Source of the DNA: Nymphaea colorata
Taxonomy: Eukaryota > Streptophyta > Magnoliopsida > Nymphaeales > Nymphaeaceae
Assembly (NCBI RefSeq): GCF_008831285.2
Contig: NC_045141.1
Coordinates: 18,968,848 to 19,032,847 of the forward strand
Direction: 5' to 3'
Length of the DNA: 64,000 bases
Part shown: piece after piece, positions 1 to 14,075 of the stretch
Position numbering within the stretch: the stretch's first letter is position 1
Layout: each line of letters starts with the position of its first letter
Made by a program: the position numbers and the translations under genes
The notes under the pieces: model-generated
Told to the model about the DNA's origin: nothing
Databases searched by the model: none
Seen by the model: only the letters and a program-made list of their open reading frames with translations

Positions 1-1406
1 AAGCATAACAAAGATGTCACTCCGAAGCACCAAAAACAACTCTAAACCCTACGAGAATGGTAACTAACTAACGATAATTTGCTTAAGTCAGATCCGTTAA
101 GGTCCCTACTAATCTACTGGAAGGGCAGCCAGGGCTTCCTCCAGCATGTTCAACATGCAAAGAGCATGTAAAGCGAAAGTTGGAAGGTAACGTGACTTGA
201 AAAAACGAAAATGCCACAAAAAAAAGTATCTTACCTATTAAAACACAACAAACGCATGGTTAAGTTAATTGTGCTATTGCAAAATCAATTTTGCAAAGAA
301 AAATACAATGGCAGGGTTAATGGGTTCAGGAAAGTCATCTAGAGTGAGAAACAGGGAAACTGCCATCAGAAAAGAGAGAAAATTTTCTTAGCGATTATGC
401 CCTAAATACACTCATCTTAACTACTCATAAATACATAGGGACGAGCATATGGTGGGGGTACTCGTCGTGGCTGTTTGGCTTGAGCTCAGGTACTGGAAAG
501 GAGTCAGCTGGAGCAAACGGGGTTCGCTCAATTAGATTTTATGCCTCAGTCTGGTCTAGTGGTGAAAACCAAAATCCCTGTTAACTTGCAGAGCTAAGAA
601 AACTGGGTTAGGTTTGGTTGTGGTTAATAAACTAGATTCATTAACTAATTCAATGATGCATGTAAACAATTGAGGTGATTGTGTCGAGTGCCATATCTCA
701 AGAGACTAATCAATAGGGTTCTATGAGTCATCTAGTCTCTGGTGTGTTCGGTATGCAGTAAAAATCTGGTCTCTGTAAAAAGATTCAGCTTGTTTGAAAG
801 ATAACAGGCTAGCATGTTCAAGGACAGCCATTCCATTATCATTAACCTGCTTGCTAAGTTCACCAAGAAGTGGACTTCTATGTGATCAGCCAAGAAATGG
901 TTGGATGGCATACATACCTAAATGCCTCCGATATAGTGTATGATCTGGTAGTGGACGTGTGAGTCAATAACCTCAGCTGGTCGCACCCTTTGTTCTGCAA
1001 TAGCCTTTGGTGGGTGTCTCATTGAATAGTCCTATTGCAAACTTAAAAGAGCAACATTCTTCATTAGCTGAAAGAAGTTTCCACATTTCTTCTTTGATAA
1101 CTGTTGTGCAAAACTCAGTTTCTGTTAATTCTTTTCCGAAACTAAGAAAGAAGAATTGCTGGCTAGCCAGATGTGAAAGAAAGCACAGCTGCAAACGGAT
1201 ATCCTTCATGTTTCTCAAGAAGAGATGGAAAGCACGTCATTGATTGTTCAGCTAGTTGCTTGAGGAAACTGGCTACTCCAAACAGACATATAGAAAATAC
1301 AAGGTGGCTCAGGAGAAATTTCATAATTCCTTGTACAGTAATTAGCAGTTACAATCTAAACATATCACACACTAATGTTTGCATGTTACCAACTGTTATC
1401 AGCAGA
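1..1406. other. 3' flank of the AtuA-like gene; no gene recognised
   Basis: Non-coding as far as I can see. It probably includes the 3' untranslated region of the minus-strand AtuA-like gene, which stops at 1407-1409. Short open frames on both strands around 970-1436 resemble no family I know and show no exon-like pattern. Confidence 0.5.
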
Positions 1407-4400
1407 TCATGGAGGCAAGACAACGTTTTGACATAGTATCAGATCTGAGATTGTTTTTCCATGACGGTCAATCCTCCGTGAAGAGTTCACTCCACCATCT
1501 AAAGCATTTCGGACAACAACATTGAGTGAACTGATTCCCTTGACTTCATAGATTTCAACAGTGGCATGCTCATCAACCCAATTATGTACCCTCTTACTAC
1601 CATTAGGACCTGCACATATAGAAGAGGCAACAAAAAGGGACGACACCACATGCTTCAACCATGAAGGTGTAATTATCTTCTTCAGCCTCTCGATATCTTG
1701 AGGACAATGTGGAATGATGGAGAAGTTCAAGTCATTGCCCTTATCCCCAGCCCTGCTGTGTGCCACATGATATAAAGGAATTTTCTGGCCAGCTGGTGCA
1801 GGCTGTGGAGTCTGAAGAAGAGAGCTGGGCATTGAATTTGATGTTCTATCTACATAATCATCAGTCTGGTGCCCAAATGATTTGTGTGCCGTACGTGGAA
1901 CAGGCAAATGAGCCTCCCTCGCCTCTGAAGGAACAGAACGTTTAGCATTTGTGAACCAGAAGACATGTTCACGGTCTACCTGGATTGCGAAATAAACAAG
2001 TTAATTTTAGCATGATTCCTCTCCCAGAAAAAGGCATATCCAGACTAAAACCACAAATGTGGAGTCACTTTCAATCAACAGCTACTGCCAACATGGTTTG
2101 GATCACTGAAAAGGATGCTCAAGTTCATGCTGGTAAGTGTTCCAATGGAATGACTCAAGTGTATCCTTATTATAACATATAGTACCTCGATGGGATTAAG
2201 ACTGTTCGTATCCAAAAAATTCGTAAATATTTGAAATTTTTACAAAATGGTGTTTCAGCATACCCAGGCCTAATTATTACCTTGGGTCCTGGTTTCCTAG
2301 TCTGTTGAAGTGCTGAACAGAAGGCTGTGAAGCGAGTTTACATCTACCTCATTGGAAGTTCAAGCCACTTTTGAGGTAGGGTTTTAAGTAGTGTTGGTGT
2401 CATGTTTAGCTCATACTTAGGGTCCAATACATGAGAAAGTTTGCTCTTTCATGGGAGTAGTGCCAATTAAATCAGGCTATGGAGCGAGTCAGGATCTATC
2501 CAACTAGGTGCTTGGATCTTTTTTGGTCAAGTCATTACAATTGTACATGCTACGTCATGCTAGGGACAGGAAGAAAGGCTTTTGCAAAAAGCCTAAATAC
2601 ACCAAAATCCAGAAACTTGATGTCAACGTTGTAGTTGTGTGTACTTTAGGTTAGGTAGTTTCAATGTCAATGCATGCTCTCCAGAGAAATGAAAATTGAT
2701 GGCTTTGATTTGACTAAAATTTGGAGACAGAAGATTCAAGGTTTTAGCACAACTGGCTTGACCAAATGCATGTCTTGAGTAGGCAGACGACAGAAAACAT
2801 CAAGCAGAAAAAAACTTGCAACATTTTTGCCAAGGCCTATCTTTGGGTCTACCCATTGTCTGGTCCCAAGGATCCAACTTTCTACACACATGCACACACA
2901 CAAGTTGTCTACATGATATATATATATGTATACACACACGCACACACACACACATATGAATGTACATTTACTTTTACTCTTTTGTATATTTCTATCTTTA
3001 TTTTGTATCGTGTGTGAGGAAAAGTTATACATTTTAATATGCCAGACCTCTTGAGGACCAGCCAGTTCAAGAGGAGATGTCCTCTGCACAAAACAGGAGG
3101 TAGGCCCTTTCATTTTAGGGCATGAAAATGTGAAGAATTTCATTAATACAACTATTATTCCGTGGTTGTTATTGTAATGTTTTGAGCCCCATGTAGGATC
3201 TTCTAGGTCCTATTCGAACATTTTTGAGTTTGTTGCATGCTTGGTACTCTCATATGAAGAATTTCCCTTTTTACAGCTGAAATATATTGTAGACATGTTG
3301 CTTTCTTTACATGAATAATCACAAAATCCAGTTAATCATTTATTTATGCTATTGAAAAGAGAGAGAGATAGAGAGAGAGCTGTAGCTGCCATTTGCCCAC
3401 TAAATTATGTGCAGAAATGTCTTTAGCATCCAAATAAATAAAATTTTTTCAAAAAAATCACTTACTAATTGTTTTTGAAGAATTATTTCCTTCTTCCATC
3501 CAGTGCTGCAATTTACAAATGAAAATAGTTAAATATTGGCTAGCATAATGGGAAAAGAAAAATCCAAGCACTAAACGTGTGGTCTAAATTGACTCCCATT
3601 CTACAGCATCCGAGTTCTTGTTCTTCTGATTGTATGAGAACATGCAGAGGCACAATCACAGGAAGGGATGAGGAGAGAACATTTTTGGCTTTTAGTAACT
3701 GCTTTTCTTTGAGGAACATGAACACCATGTTGAACAGAAGCTTATCTACATGGAACAGATGTTTCATTATCACTGAATGGACATGCTATGATGGGGAAAG
3801 AAGGAGCAGATAACTATGGATTGGTCAGTATTATGGATGCAATATTTTTAAGACATTAATTTAATATCTAGCAACAATATAAAATCCACATGCAACAGAC
3901 ACTTGGTTAAGTAGTGAACCTGATTCCACCACCTCCTGCAGGTCCATTTGTATAAAGAGATTCAAACTCTTTGATAAAGTGAACAGCATGGTCTTTCAAG
4001 TCAAAGAGCCCATCCATTCTTAGTCTTATGTCCTTAACATGTTCTATATATGAGTCATGCTCATTAATGTCTGACACCCTCAAGCTATCTAAACCAATAA
4101 TATAGGAAGCAATATGATCTTGAACCCCAGGAACGCATTCCTCCATCCATGTTCTGACCTGTTGAACACAAGCAAGTGTAAAACAATGGTGCCTGATGTA
4201 TAAAAGTTTTTAACATTCTACTGATATCATATATTTCAAATTTCCAAGAACATGAACTGGAATGGAACAGGTCACAGAAGATACTACTGAAACTAATCCT
4301 TTCTCACACAACTAACTACTTCCTATAATTGAAATTCATTTTGACTCCAAAGTAATCAAGTCTGCACTCTGCAGTTCACTTCAATTGAAAAGCATTCACA

Positions 4401-7400
4401 GTTCAGTTCAATTGAAAAACAATAATTAATTTCTGTATAAACACGAGCATGCCAATTTACCAACCAAGAACTCAGCAGCTTCTGCACGTCTCACACATGC
4501 ATAACCACCATAAGATATTTCTCCCCAGCCTTTCCATCCACAATCCTGAAAATGCATTTATCAAAGTACTGAGAACTGAGAACCACACAAATGCAAAGGA
4601 AAAATAGGAGGAAAAAAAGAAAGAAACTTTATATAGCTAACCAAAATAATACGTTTGATTTCCATGCAGCTACTCAGTTTTTAAACATAGAAGAACAGAA
4701 TTAAGCTTCAACTTGCTTCTGCAGTTCAATTTTGTACAGTCAGAAAGGAGAATACTTTTTTCCCAAATTTAATTGATTAATATGTGCAGCTTCGACATGA
4801 ATAAAAGAATAAAGTCCCTTAGATTTTCTCCAGTACCCATAGTTCTTACACGACATATTGAGAAGGTGGTTTACAATAAACAAGCTATGCATTCAGCTAT
4901 AGATGAAAGCCTATGAGGACGACATATGACATGCATATGGGAATATCAAAGGCAAACAGTATATGCTTGGGCTTGTAGACATTGACATCTTCCATGTTCT
5001 TCAACTCTGAGTATTGAACAATACTCTACCTTTGGAATCAGCTGAAGTAGCTTATCTGGAAATTTATCAAGAGATGGTTTTGCTCCGAAACAGAGAACCT
5101 TATCGTTCGACAAGGCATGGAAAGAAACACCCTGAAAATCTACAACCTGCATTGAGGAGATACAGAAGCAAAATGCTAGTTTTCTAACTTTTAAAACAGA
5201 GATGCCCTTAAGAGCAGGAAAAAGAATAACATGAATAATGTTTCTAACTCACCACATCTGGAGTAATATATGCACCAGGATCTCCAACTTCATACAGCAG
5301 CTGTTGTGCACAAGTACCAAAATCTAAGGTACCTCCACTCTTTTCTGCTTTAGCCACACAAACTCTTCCATCAAAGCTAACTTCTGCAAATGGCAGTGAT
5401 AAATCTAAAAGCTGCTCAAAAGAGAAACGTCGATTCTTGTCCCCTGAAAAATGTTTATAGGAACCTGGTCATGTTTATGGAACCTGTAACTGGTTTCAAT
5501 AAAGCAGGTACATGAAATATCAAGCTCTAAAATGGTCAAAGATGTCCAAGTTAGATACATTAGCAAGAACAAAACCAGAAAAAAAAAAGTACCAGGGTGC
5601 ATGTAATATCCCCCAGTAAGCTGACAACCACATTCAAGAAGATGCCCAGCCAACACTCCTTGTGCCAACTCATTGAAGTTATTCCAATTCCATCCCAACT
5701 CATAAATCTAAGTATATAAAAAAAATGCTACAACATTGTTAATATAAAGGAAATATTGAACTCCGGTTAGTATAAAAGAAAAAGTGGAATTCAGGATCAT
5801 ATAGAAAGAACAACCAAACTTTGCAATTGCACATCTAATCCCAGGTAACTGACAAATTCAAATAGATACTGGAACTCAATAGTCACAAATACACATAAAA
5901 ATACACAAAGAATTAGCTTCCGTTATTGTTCATATGGTACGGGCAATTGTGATTTTTCATTTTTCAATCAGAACAGCAAAATAGTGGTAAATAATTCACA
6001 AGCAAAAGAACTTGCTGAAAATTTAGCAAGAAATATATTGCTAACCTTGGTGCAAATATGCAAGAAAGAAAGAATATAGGGGAACAAGAAAGGCAGCCAA
6101 GCAGACCTTAGTCTGCTGATCATTTCTTATTGTTTAGACTATGCAATGAGCTTACATTTCTAGTTAGATGATTTAGGACTATAATCAGGGCTCATAAAAA
6201 TGCACAAATGACAGATTCAAACTACAACATACAGCCAAGCGTAATGTGAAAGATACTAATGACATACAACCATTAGTATTTTGCAACAACATAACAGCAC
6301 ATCCTAAAATAATTCCATTGAATTATGGCATCAGCTAGATGAAGAGAAGCATGATATTGTCAAATAATTTATCAACTGCATTACAAAAAGGACCTGGAGC
6401 ATTAAAAATTAAAACTCACAGCTTTGACATAGTTTTCATACCATTGGACCTAGAAACAAGGCAGCATCAGCAACCCTTGATGTAATTACCACCTGGGGTT
6501 TGTGTCTCTCTAGACATTGCACTATTGGAGCTGCTCCAAGATATGTACTAGAACCCTTCAAATATAAGAAAATTAAAATTCAAAATATAGCTTAGCATGA
6601 AGAAAATATTGTAAACTCACTAACTTTTCATTGTTTCTTCTGTTAACTGTATAATGTATACCATATAAGCCAACTGGAAGAACCATTCTAGAAGTAAATG
6701 TTGAAATTGATAGCGATTTATAGTAGAGCACTGTACAAAATATTTGAAAAAAACTGCACAAATGCAGCAAGGACTGTATGAAACTATGAATGAGACTGTG
6801 AACCCTTTTGAGTTTAAAAGAGAAAGTGTTCCTTCAATTTGAGACTTCTAATGAAGGTCAAGCCTTGACAAACTTTATAGTTTCCAATTTTTCATCACCA
6901 AACATGATTTGTTTGTCCTCTGTCAAATGACAATGTAGTAATAAGCATCAAATGAACATGCAGATAGATGGCACCTGCATGAACACAGAGAAAATGGGCT
7001 CTTACATCTGCAGCAGGACTGGTATTCAAACATGACATTGACAATCCTGCCACATGGACAAAGAAATAAGTAATTGAATTATAGAAGAAGGGTGAAGAAC
7101 AAACAAACAAAAAACATATACTGATATCTGAACTACTAGAGGGTGCTTTGTCATCTATGTCACATAGATGTTGCACCAGATTCAGGGTTTCAGCAATTTT
7201 TATGGACTTGGCAATTCAACTTGTATATAACCGGAGATTGGGGCGGTCAAAATGGTGTGTCTAAGTGCCATGGAAATGTTAATTATGTGTATTGAACATA
7301 TAATGTATTTATTTTTGCATACATGTGCAGCTTTCATTTGTTATCCAGTCATAATTTTCTGCTAAACGTATTAATTGATTACCTAGTGAGTTAAGTTTTA

Positions 7401-9044
7401 AGTACTGGACAGATATTTGTTCCATATTTTCAAGAAATAAGTAGGGCAGCTCACTTTCTGTATCTTTTACATCATCTTCACTAAAGCAAATATATATATA
7501 GTAACCAGAACGTCAGAATGCTGGAAATCCTAAATTAAATATTAATGGATAAAAATGGCCCCTACAGGTCAACATAGATTATTTTCCCTGCAACCTGATT
7601 TCCTCTGTGATGTTGAACTTCTGATTACAGCTAACATCCTCATTTTCATAATTCGGCACCATAAAACTCAAACTAGATACTAAATCCTGTGTTTGATCAA
7701 GGATGACAATTGCAATTGGATTGACTAGCATAAAAGTAACGTAGATTGCAATCAACATAAAGTCATAAACAAGCTGGCAGAATATTAAACCTACTAAATT
7801 CTATAATCCAAATTACTAAGATATGACAAATGAAGATGCTAACATATGTCAGGGAAATCAGACACGTTTTAAACAGGGTTTGGCTGTTGAACCAGTAATT
7901 ATCGTATACCTGATTCAAGTCGAGTGAATTCAGCAGCCACAGAAACCTTTATTGAAAGTCCAAGATTTTTTGCAATGTTGAGGACTTTTTCCTGTGCTCC
8001 AAGTGGATCAACTTTCAAAAATATTTTAGAACAAAGTCGCAACATTAACCAATAAAGCAGCACATTTTTCAAGGTACTGGAATATTAAAACGTCAGGAGA
8101 TGCCTTACTTGCACCCATGTTCGTAATTATGCAGATTTCTCTTTCAGCAGCTAAAGGAAGAAGCATCGACATCCATTCCGAAACTGCATTGCATGATAAT
8201 CAGAACTAAAAGAAGCAGATGCTTAGCCCCAACCCCAACAACCCCCACCCTCTCTCTCTCTCTCTCTGAAGAACAGCTTTCCAACAGAAACCTTTGAAGA
8301 TTAAATGATAAAAAAAGTCCTTCCAACTTGACAGTAAGATGGCAGAGAAAGTGATCAAGTAATTAACACACTAAATCAAATATGTTACCAGTTCAACCAA
8401 ATGTGTAGAAATAAAATAGAAAGCATTAAGTTGATAAGAAGATAATGTTCCAAACCCATAATCCAAATTTATTTTTAGTGAGAAATTCGTTCAATCTTTG
8501 TGAAGAAGGCAACATTTTGATGTGTGCTCCATCTTGGTGAAGCAAGTTCTCTAAAATTCTCATAATATTAAACGCTAAAACCATTAAAATTCATGTACTT
8601 TGTTTTTCCAACAAATGGACCATGAGAATTCTTCTTCAGTAGCATAGGCCTACGTACTAAAACACAGAATCAGATAAGTGGAAGGAAAACATACTACGAG
8701 AATCAAAACCATCACCACCAGACATCATTATTTGATAGCGATCTGCAAGAGTACGTTCTGCCAAACATTCGAGAACCAGATAGTCCAAATGCGGGACCCG
8801 TTGAAGCAATTTGAGGGCACCCAATGGCCTATCACCGCCAAAACCAGCCCCGCAACCAACATACACCTTCTCTTTATGCCTCACGGGGCTTTTTCTCTAA
8901 TCATATCAACAACAGTTTGTGTCAATCGCAAGTATTTATAATCCTTTTCAAGATCTCCTAAGTAACTAACGAAAAGGAACAGACAGTTAGACAGTCCACA
9001 ATTACCAATTTGATTTCACAGTTGAAAATTTCATCCTTCTCCAT
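1407..9044 (-). CDS. AtuA/DUF1446 family protein (acyclic terpene utilisation-like), 13 exons
   Basis: Spliced CDS of 642 residues. Exons in gene order: 9006-9044, 8695-8896, 8109-8183, 7910-8011, 7006-7046, 6442-6555, 5593-5707, 5253-5443, 5030-5146, 4465-4545, 3920-4158, 3466-3505, 1407-1979. All junctions are GT-AG and the phases agree throughout. Exon 1 is tiny ([13 protein letters not shown]) and joins in phase to [20 protein letters not shown]. An AtuA (DUF1446) domain covers about residues 24-450, with [11 protein letters not shown] near the start, [14 protein letters not shown] and [13 protein letters not shown] in the middle and NGPAGGGG near its end. A second AtuA-like domain covers about 520-642 and contains [18 protein letters not shown]. 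Bacterial AtuA belongs to citronellol/geraniol catabolism; the plant enzyme's substrate is not known to me. I see no targeting peptide. The start rests on exon 1 matching the N-terminus I remember for plant homologues; the rest is secure. Confidence 0.93.
2883..2956. repeat. TA/CA dinucleotide microsatellite in the last AtuA-like intron
   Basis: Interrupted CA and TA tracts inside the 1.5-kb intron between exons 12 (3466-3505) and 13 (1407-1979). Open frames across them with repeated Cys-Val or His-Thr are artefacts of the repeat. Confidence 0.9.
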
Positions 9045-10200
9045 AGTCAAAATCTCTTAGGGAGTTCCTAAAGTACAGACCATTGTATCTGTTAGATTAT
9101 AATCACAAAGAAAGAGAAGAACGAGGAAAAAGCATACACAGTTGTGAAACAGAACAAAAGAGGGATGACAGGAATCCTTACACAATTTCATAGGGTAATG
9201 ATAAAAATACTGAAAATCTAAATTTCAGTTTTCGCTGTAAGTGAGCCACCCTTTATTCCTTCAAACTAATCGACCAAATTATAAAGTCCCATTTTCTACA
9301 AAATTGTGCATGTCTCTAATGTCTGAACAGAAATTGTACAGTGTTTAACAGAATCGTGCTTGTGCTACCTGAATAACGTGTGACCAATGAATGAAACCAA
9401 GAGTGCAAACAAATCCCACTGAATCAGGAGTTCAGTTCCAATCATTCAATGTCTCAAATTGAATTCAAAGTAGTCATTGCAATGGTTTGTAGTTTGTACT
9501 ACGTTTTACGCAACTGGACTTGTATCCCATTCACCTGTTTGTACACTACTCGATTATGAAAATGCAATCCAACTTTAAATCCTCTTTTCGACCTTTATGC
9601 CTGACAATAATGGCAGCATTAATAGAATAGGGGAGCTAGGAAATATGAGAACTCATGAGAATCATAGTGGGCCATCCAATCAAATTGATCGAGCAACTAG
9701 TCCTTTTAACCTGATCAATCGAATGGCTTACAATACTTATGAGGCATTCATATATTTCATGGTTCGCTATATTCTACTAATTCAGAAATACGCCATCGAG
9801 AATCTTCACCGAAAACACTCGACCTCACTATCGATAGCCCGGTTCTGCAGATCCTTAGCTTCCAGATAAGAGAGAGAGAGAGAGTACCTCCGACTGCCGG
9901 TAGGTTATCGCGCACCAGACAACCCTCCGAGTGACGGTTCGTAGTGTATAATTCCCTGTAAACGATTTCCTGCCGTGCTGTGTGAATTCACATCGTTTCG
10001 ATCGTGTGTCCGATAAGAATCCCGTGAATAATTTAGGAAGCGCATGCATATGTGTTTTGGAGGGAGAAAGAGGTTACGTGTGGAGTTGGGCACATGAATC
10101 TTTGCGATTTTTTTTTTTGGCGCTACCACAAAGCGAAGAAAAAAAGTAGTAGGTTGGGTTTGGTAAATTGGTAGCATAGAAACGGTCAAAGTTCACAGAA
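9045..10200. other. 5' flank of the AtuA-like gene
   Basis: Upstream region of the minus-strand gene. It holds a short GA tract at 9869-9884. On the minus strand a possible donor, GGAG followed by gtactc, lies at 9888. That would suit a 5' leader exon, but I have no independent support for it. Confidence 0.4.
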
Positions 10201-13200
10201 AATAAGTTTTGGTGTTGCCTTTACAACATTAAGTTCGGCCCGTTAAAATGTACATGTATTCGAAACTTTATCTAGAGCACAAACACAAAAATAAAATGTA
10301 AAGTGCAGTTTAACATACGAAAATAAGTTTGACAAAATTGGTTTTATAACAAAAAATATATTTTTTTATCATTGTTTAAAAATTAGTTATATGGATGAAT
10401 GACGCACATAAAACTTACCTTTTTTTTTTTTTTTGAGAAAACCTGGTTTCGATGTCATTCAAAAACTCTTAAAAAATTACTTTAGGCAAAAAGTTATTTT
10501 AGAGTGTCATCCAAACAATACCTTAATGATTTAATGTTAATTAGCGTGGGAGTCACCAGCCCAAAGCATACTACTTAGATTAGAAAGCGAGAAATGTGTG
10601 ACATTGCATATGGCTAGAAAAAAAAAAGGACAAGTACAATTTATAAGAATCAAAGCTCATGTTGAAGCATGAAAATTGAGTTTATCAGGTACATGGGCAT
10701 AAGAATACGCAGGGTTCTCTAGGTCTAGGTCTGCGTAAAGAGAGGCATGTTATGCATTTCTTATGAATGCAACATAAAAATTGTTGTTAAATGTATTGGA
10801 TCTCTAGATTTTATTGGATTGCGGAAAGCCACACAATTTTTTCTTGTGTAATATTCTAGAAATATCCATTTAGGAGCCTGAGTTGAAAAATATTTCTCAA
10901 AGTACTGCTTTGTGGATGGTTAATTACAAAAAATGATAAGTGCGAACTGAAATTACACGAGCACCTGACTTTATCACTTTTGGTTTTTGGGTTTTCCTCG
11001 TTTTGACTTTTGGGTGAGCGAGAGGGTCAATCCCACCGTCCGAAGCGAAGCCCTAAGGCCCTCCCATTTCCCTTACCTTCGAGGTTCTGAACTGCGTCGG
11101 TGTCAGTGATACAAGCTTTTCTTTTATCTATTGATTCATATTCTCACTCACAAAAGCGTGCTAATGCATTGTCCCTCTCTCTTCCACTCATAAAGAAGCA
11201 GTATAGAAAAGTTACTCGCGCGTCGCTATAAGTGGCATTATTAAGAAATAGTTACAATGCTTGACAAGTTTCCCAACCATGAAGTGGTTTCGATGATCTT
11301 CCAAGTTTGCTATCGGTATTGTTTTTATTTGTTCTTACTCATATTTTTTTTTTGTTTCTGTTTGGAGTTTTCTAATTTTAGTCAATTGATTTAAATCGTT
11401 AGGGCCATTTTTAGGGTTGACAAAAGGATGATGATTGGATTTGTGGGATGCCACTCAAACCTTTACAAACTAAGGATCTTAGTAGCGTATATTACGTGTA
11501 AAAAAAACAGTGGATTTAAGAATGTGTCCAATAAACTTAAATTCATAGTATTGATTTCAGCTCATTGCAGATATGAAATCCGTAGATTCGTATTCAGTGG
11601 TGGAGTTAGAAATTTTTTCAGGATGTGACACCCTTCACAATTTTTCATATCTGAAGGGATACTGGTATACATAACAAGCCACATATTTAAAAATATGAAT
11701 TGAAAATCAAGAAACCTTGGGAAGCTGATGTGGGCAACTACCCGCACCAGCCTATATATAGCTCCGCCTCTACCACCAACTTTTTTTAGCGAGAAACAAA
11801 ATATCATCGGTTAGTTAAGACTTAAGGTAGGGGCTGCTGGTGATGATTGATGACATTGGAGGCACTAGAAAAGCTGCCATTAACATCATATTAAAAAAGA
11901 TGCTATTAGCAACTTGTGTATTGCCATACGTGGCAGGAGTTATTAAGGACGAGTGGGTCATTTTATCTTATCGACTTGTGGTTATCTGTGGTTAAATGAA
12001 TAGGCCAAGTATTTTGAAAATCAAATTTGAATTAAATATAGTAGGAGAGGCACTAATTCAAAAAGTTTTAGATTCTCAGAGCACCATTATTTATAAATAA
12101 ATAAACTGTTGAAGCATCAATATGGAAATGAATAAATTTTTGGAACTGCTCACACATGCCCATACGTGGATTCACACCTGCCTCTTAGCAAACCTGGTCG
12201 GGCCAGACCCGACTCTATCTGAGTGGGGGATGTCAATAGTTTGGATCTTTATCCAACTATCAGTCTGAATCCAAAGCCCAAGTTCGAGTCAGACCGAGCA
12301 ATATCAGATTCGTTTTGAGATCACGCCGGACCCGAACCTGCCAGCGCAAGCACAAAGAAGGTGACCAGCACCGAGAGCCACGTGGAGGCGTGTTATTCGA
12401 AAAGCGACGCGTTAACCGCCACCACGTGTCTTGGCCGGTGACAGCTCACCCTGCCGACAACAGGCACAACTTTTACTGCTGAGTGACGAGGGGCGTGAAA
12501 ATCGGCTGCCCGATGAATCGCCGAGGAAATGTTTTTACCAAATTGTCCCTATACTTAACGAGGGGTTGCGCGGCCTTTATTAATGACCAATTTCTCGCCA
12601 TAAACGAAATTGATAAACTGCTTCCGTTGTACCTTTTGCGTAAGGGTCGGGTTTGGATACGGGTCGACATCAAGTTTGAACCAACAGGTGCGTCTAAGGA
12701 CATCCTTGTGGTCCTGCGTCGTTTTCCGGGTAGGTCAAGTCCCGTGTTTGCTTATCATTCACTCATCAATCTTTGATTAATTTATTATATATATTAAATC
12801 ATACTAAAAAGTATTTTTTCAACCCAAGCTCGACTTTTTATCGGCTTGGGCTCGTCCGATATCCAACTCTAAGCATAGTGTTCATGAAAATTGATCGAGC
12901 ATACTGTGATCATCGCAGCACCTTACAAAAGCTTTACTCGGTGTCAAATGGTCTTAAAGGGACAATTTGCTTCTAAATGATTGTATGAGAACTGGAAAAA
13001 AAGGCTAAAAAGTAAATATGACAAACAGCTTCATGTGCCAAAAGTTCTTCCAAACACTTTCTACAATTATATACCAAATGCTTCACTTTAGATAATGTCT
13101 AAAGCATTTTGGTATGTGACTTTATAAAGTTTCTTGCTTTTAAACGAGGAGATACATGGTGGCAGGCTGTTGCACAATAATAAAGATGAATGAAAAGCAT

Positions 13201-13699
13201 AATAACAACTAACTAACGCAAAAAAGTGACCCAAGTTCTAAGTTTGGTGGATTCCAGGCCACCTTTTTGCTTGACAACCAAGACAGCTAACGGTAAGATA
13301 TATGAATATATAAACCTCTCAATATTTTTTTAGTATAGGACTATTATTAAGTACTTTTACTCGCATAAGATGTTATAATAAACCCTTCTTAATGCATATG
13401 ATTTGTTTATGTGGGACCTTGAGTCTAACTGTTTCATTTTCATTCTAATACCAATTTCATTAGTACTACCAACTCAGCAAAAAAAAAAAAAAAGGACTTT
13501 GGTGTGACAGATTCCTACCACATTAATTTGCCTTTTAGTCTGTTACAATTGATACCAAAAATACTATGAACCAATAGAATATATTCATAGAAGACCTTCT
13601 AATAGGAGACTATACTCAAATCCTTTCCATGCAAATAATGTGTTAAGCATACAATGCTTTCTTATGATTGACTTGTGTTGGATGTGTATTAAGATATGC

Positions 13700-14075
13700 A
13701 ATTTTATACAGCTCACTTAGTCTCGTATTAAAGATTATGGAGAATCTTTAATAACTTATAAAGAAGGTTTTAAAATGATAATTGTCATTGTTCTTAGCTT
13801 TTTCGAGTTGAAATTGAAACTGCAATGGGGCAGGTTGGTATTCGTTGGCAGCGTCGTTATGGAGGTATCAAAGGTGATTCGACACTTGGACCTGAATTCC
13901 TACACATGAAGACTCGTGTGCTTTAAGAGGGGTAAATTGTAACACTCCACTTTTACAGTTTAGCCCCATATTAAAGGTTAAAGTGAAATCTTGAAGAACT
14001 TATAAATGTGATATTTAAATAATTTATTGTCATATTTTTTATATAACCAAAACTGGGGTAAGTTGAGATCCATTA
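13700..14075 (+). repeat. Two adjacent diverged copies of an LTR-like dispersed repeat
   Basis: Copy one (about 13700-13840) contains ATTAAAGATTATGG, TTTAATAACTTATAAAGAAG and a GAGTTGAAATTGAAACT tail. Copy two (about 13938-14075) begins TGTAACACTCCAC and continues CCCATATTAAAGGTTA, then GAACTTATAAATGTGATA. Related copies lie near 29100-29225 and 46330-46470. The TGTAACACtcc start and shared internal order resemble the end of a plant LTR, but no internal retrotransposon genes are present. These may be solo LTRs or fragments. Confidence 0.5.

Noticed and set aside
8885-8970. A frameshift in the AtuA-like gene, because the frame [20 protein letters not shown] runs into the GCGAG exon one base out of phase
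   Set aside because: An acceptor (GATTAG) at 8897 and a 39-base upstream exon (9006-9044) give an in-phase start, [13 protein letters not shown] then [10 protein letters not shown], which matches the family's N-terminus. The overlapping frame appears to be chance.
9855-10049. Minus-strand open frame MHALPKLF... as an organelle-targeting first exon of the AtuA-like gene
   Set aside because: It is Arg-rich and could join in phase, but the exon at 9006-9044 fits the known N-terminus better. The region may be leader sequence.
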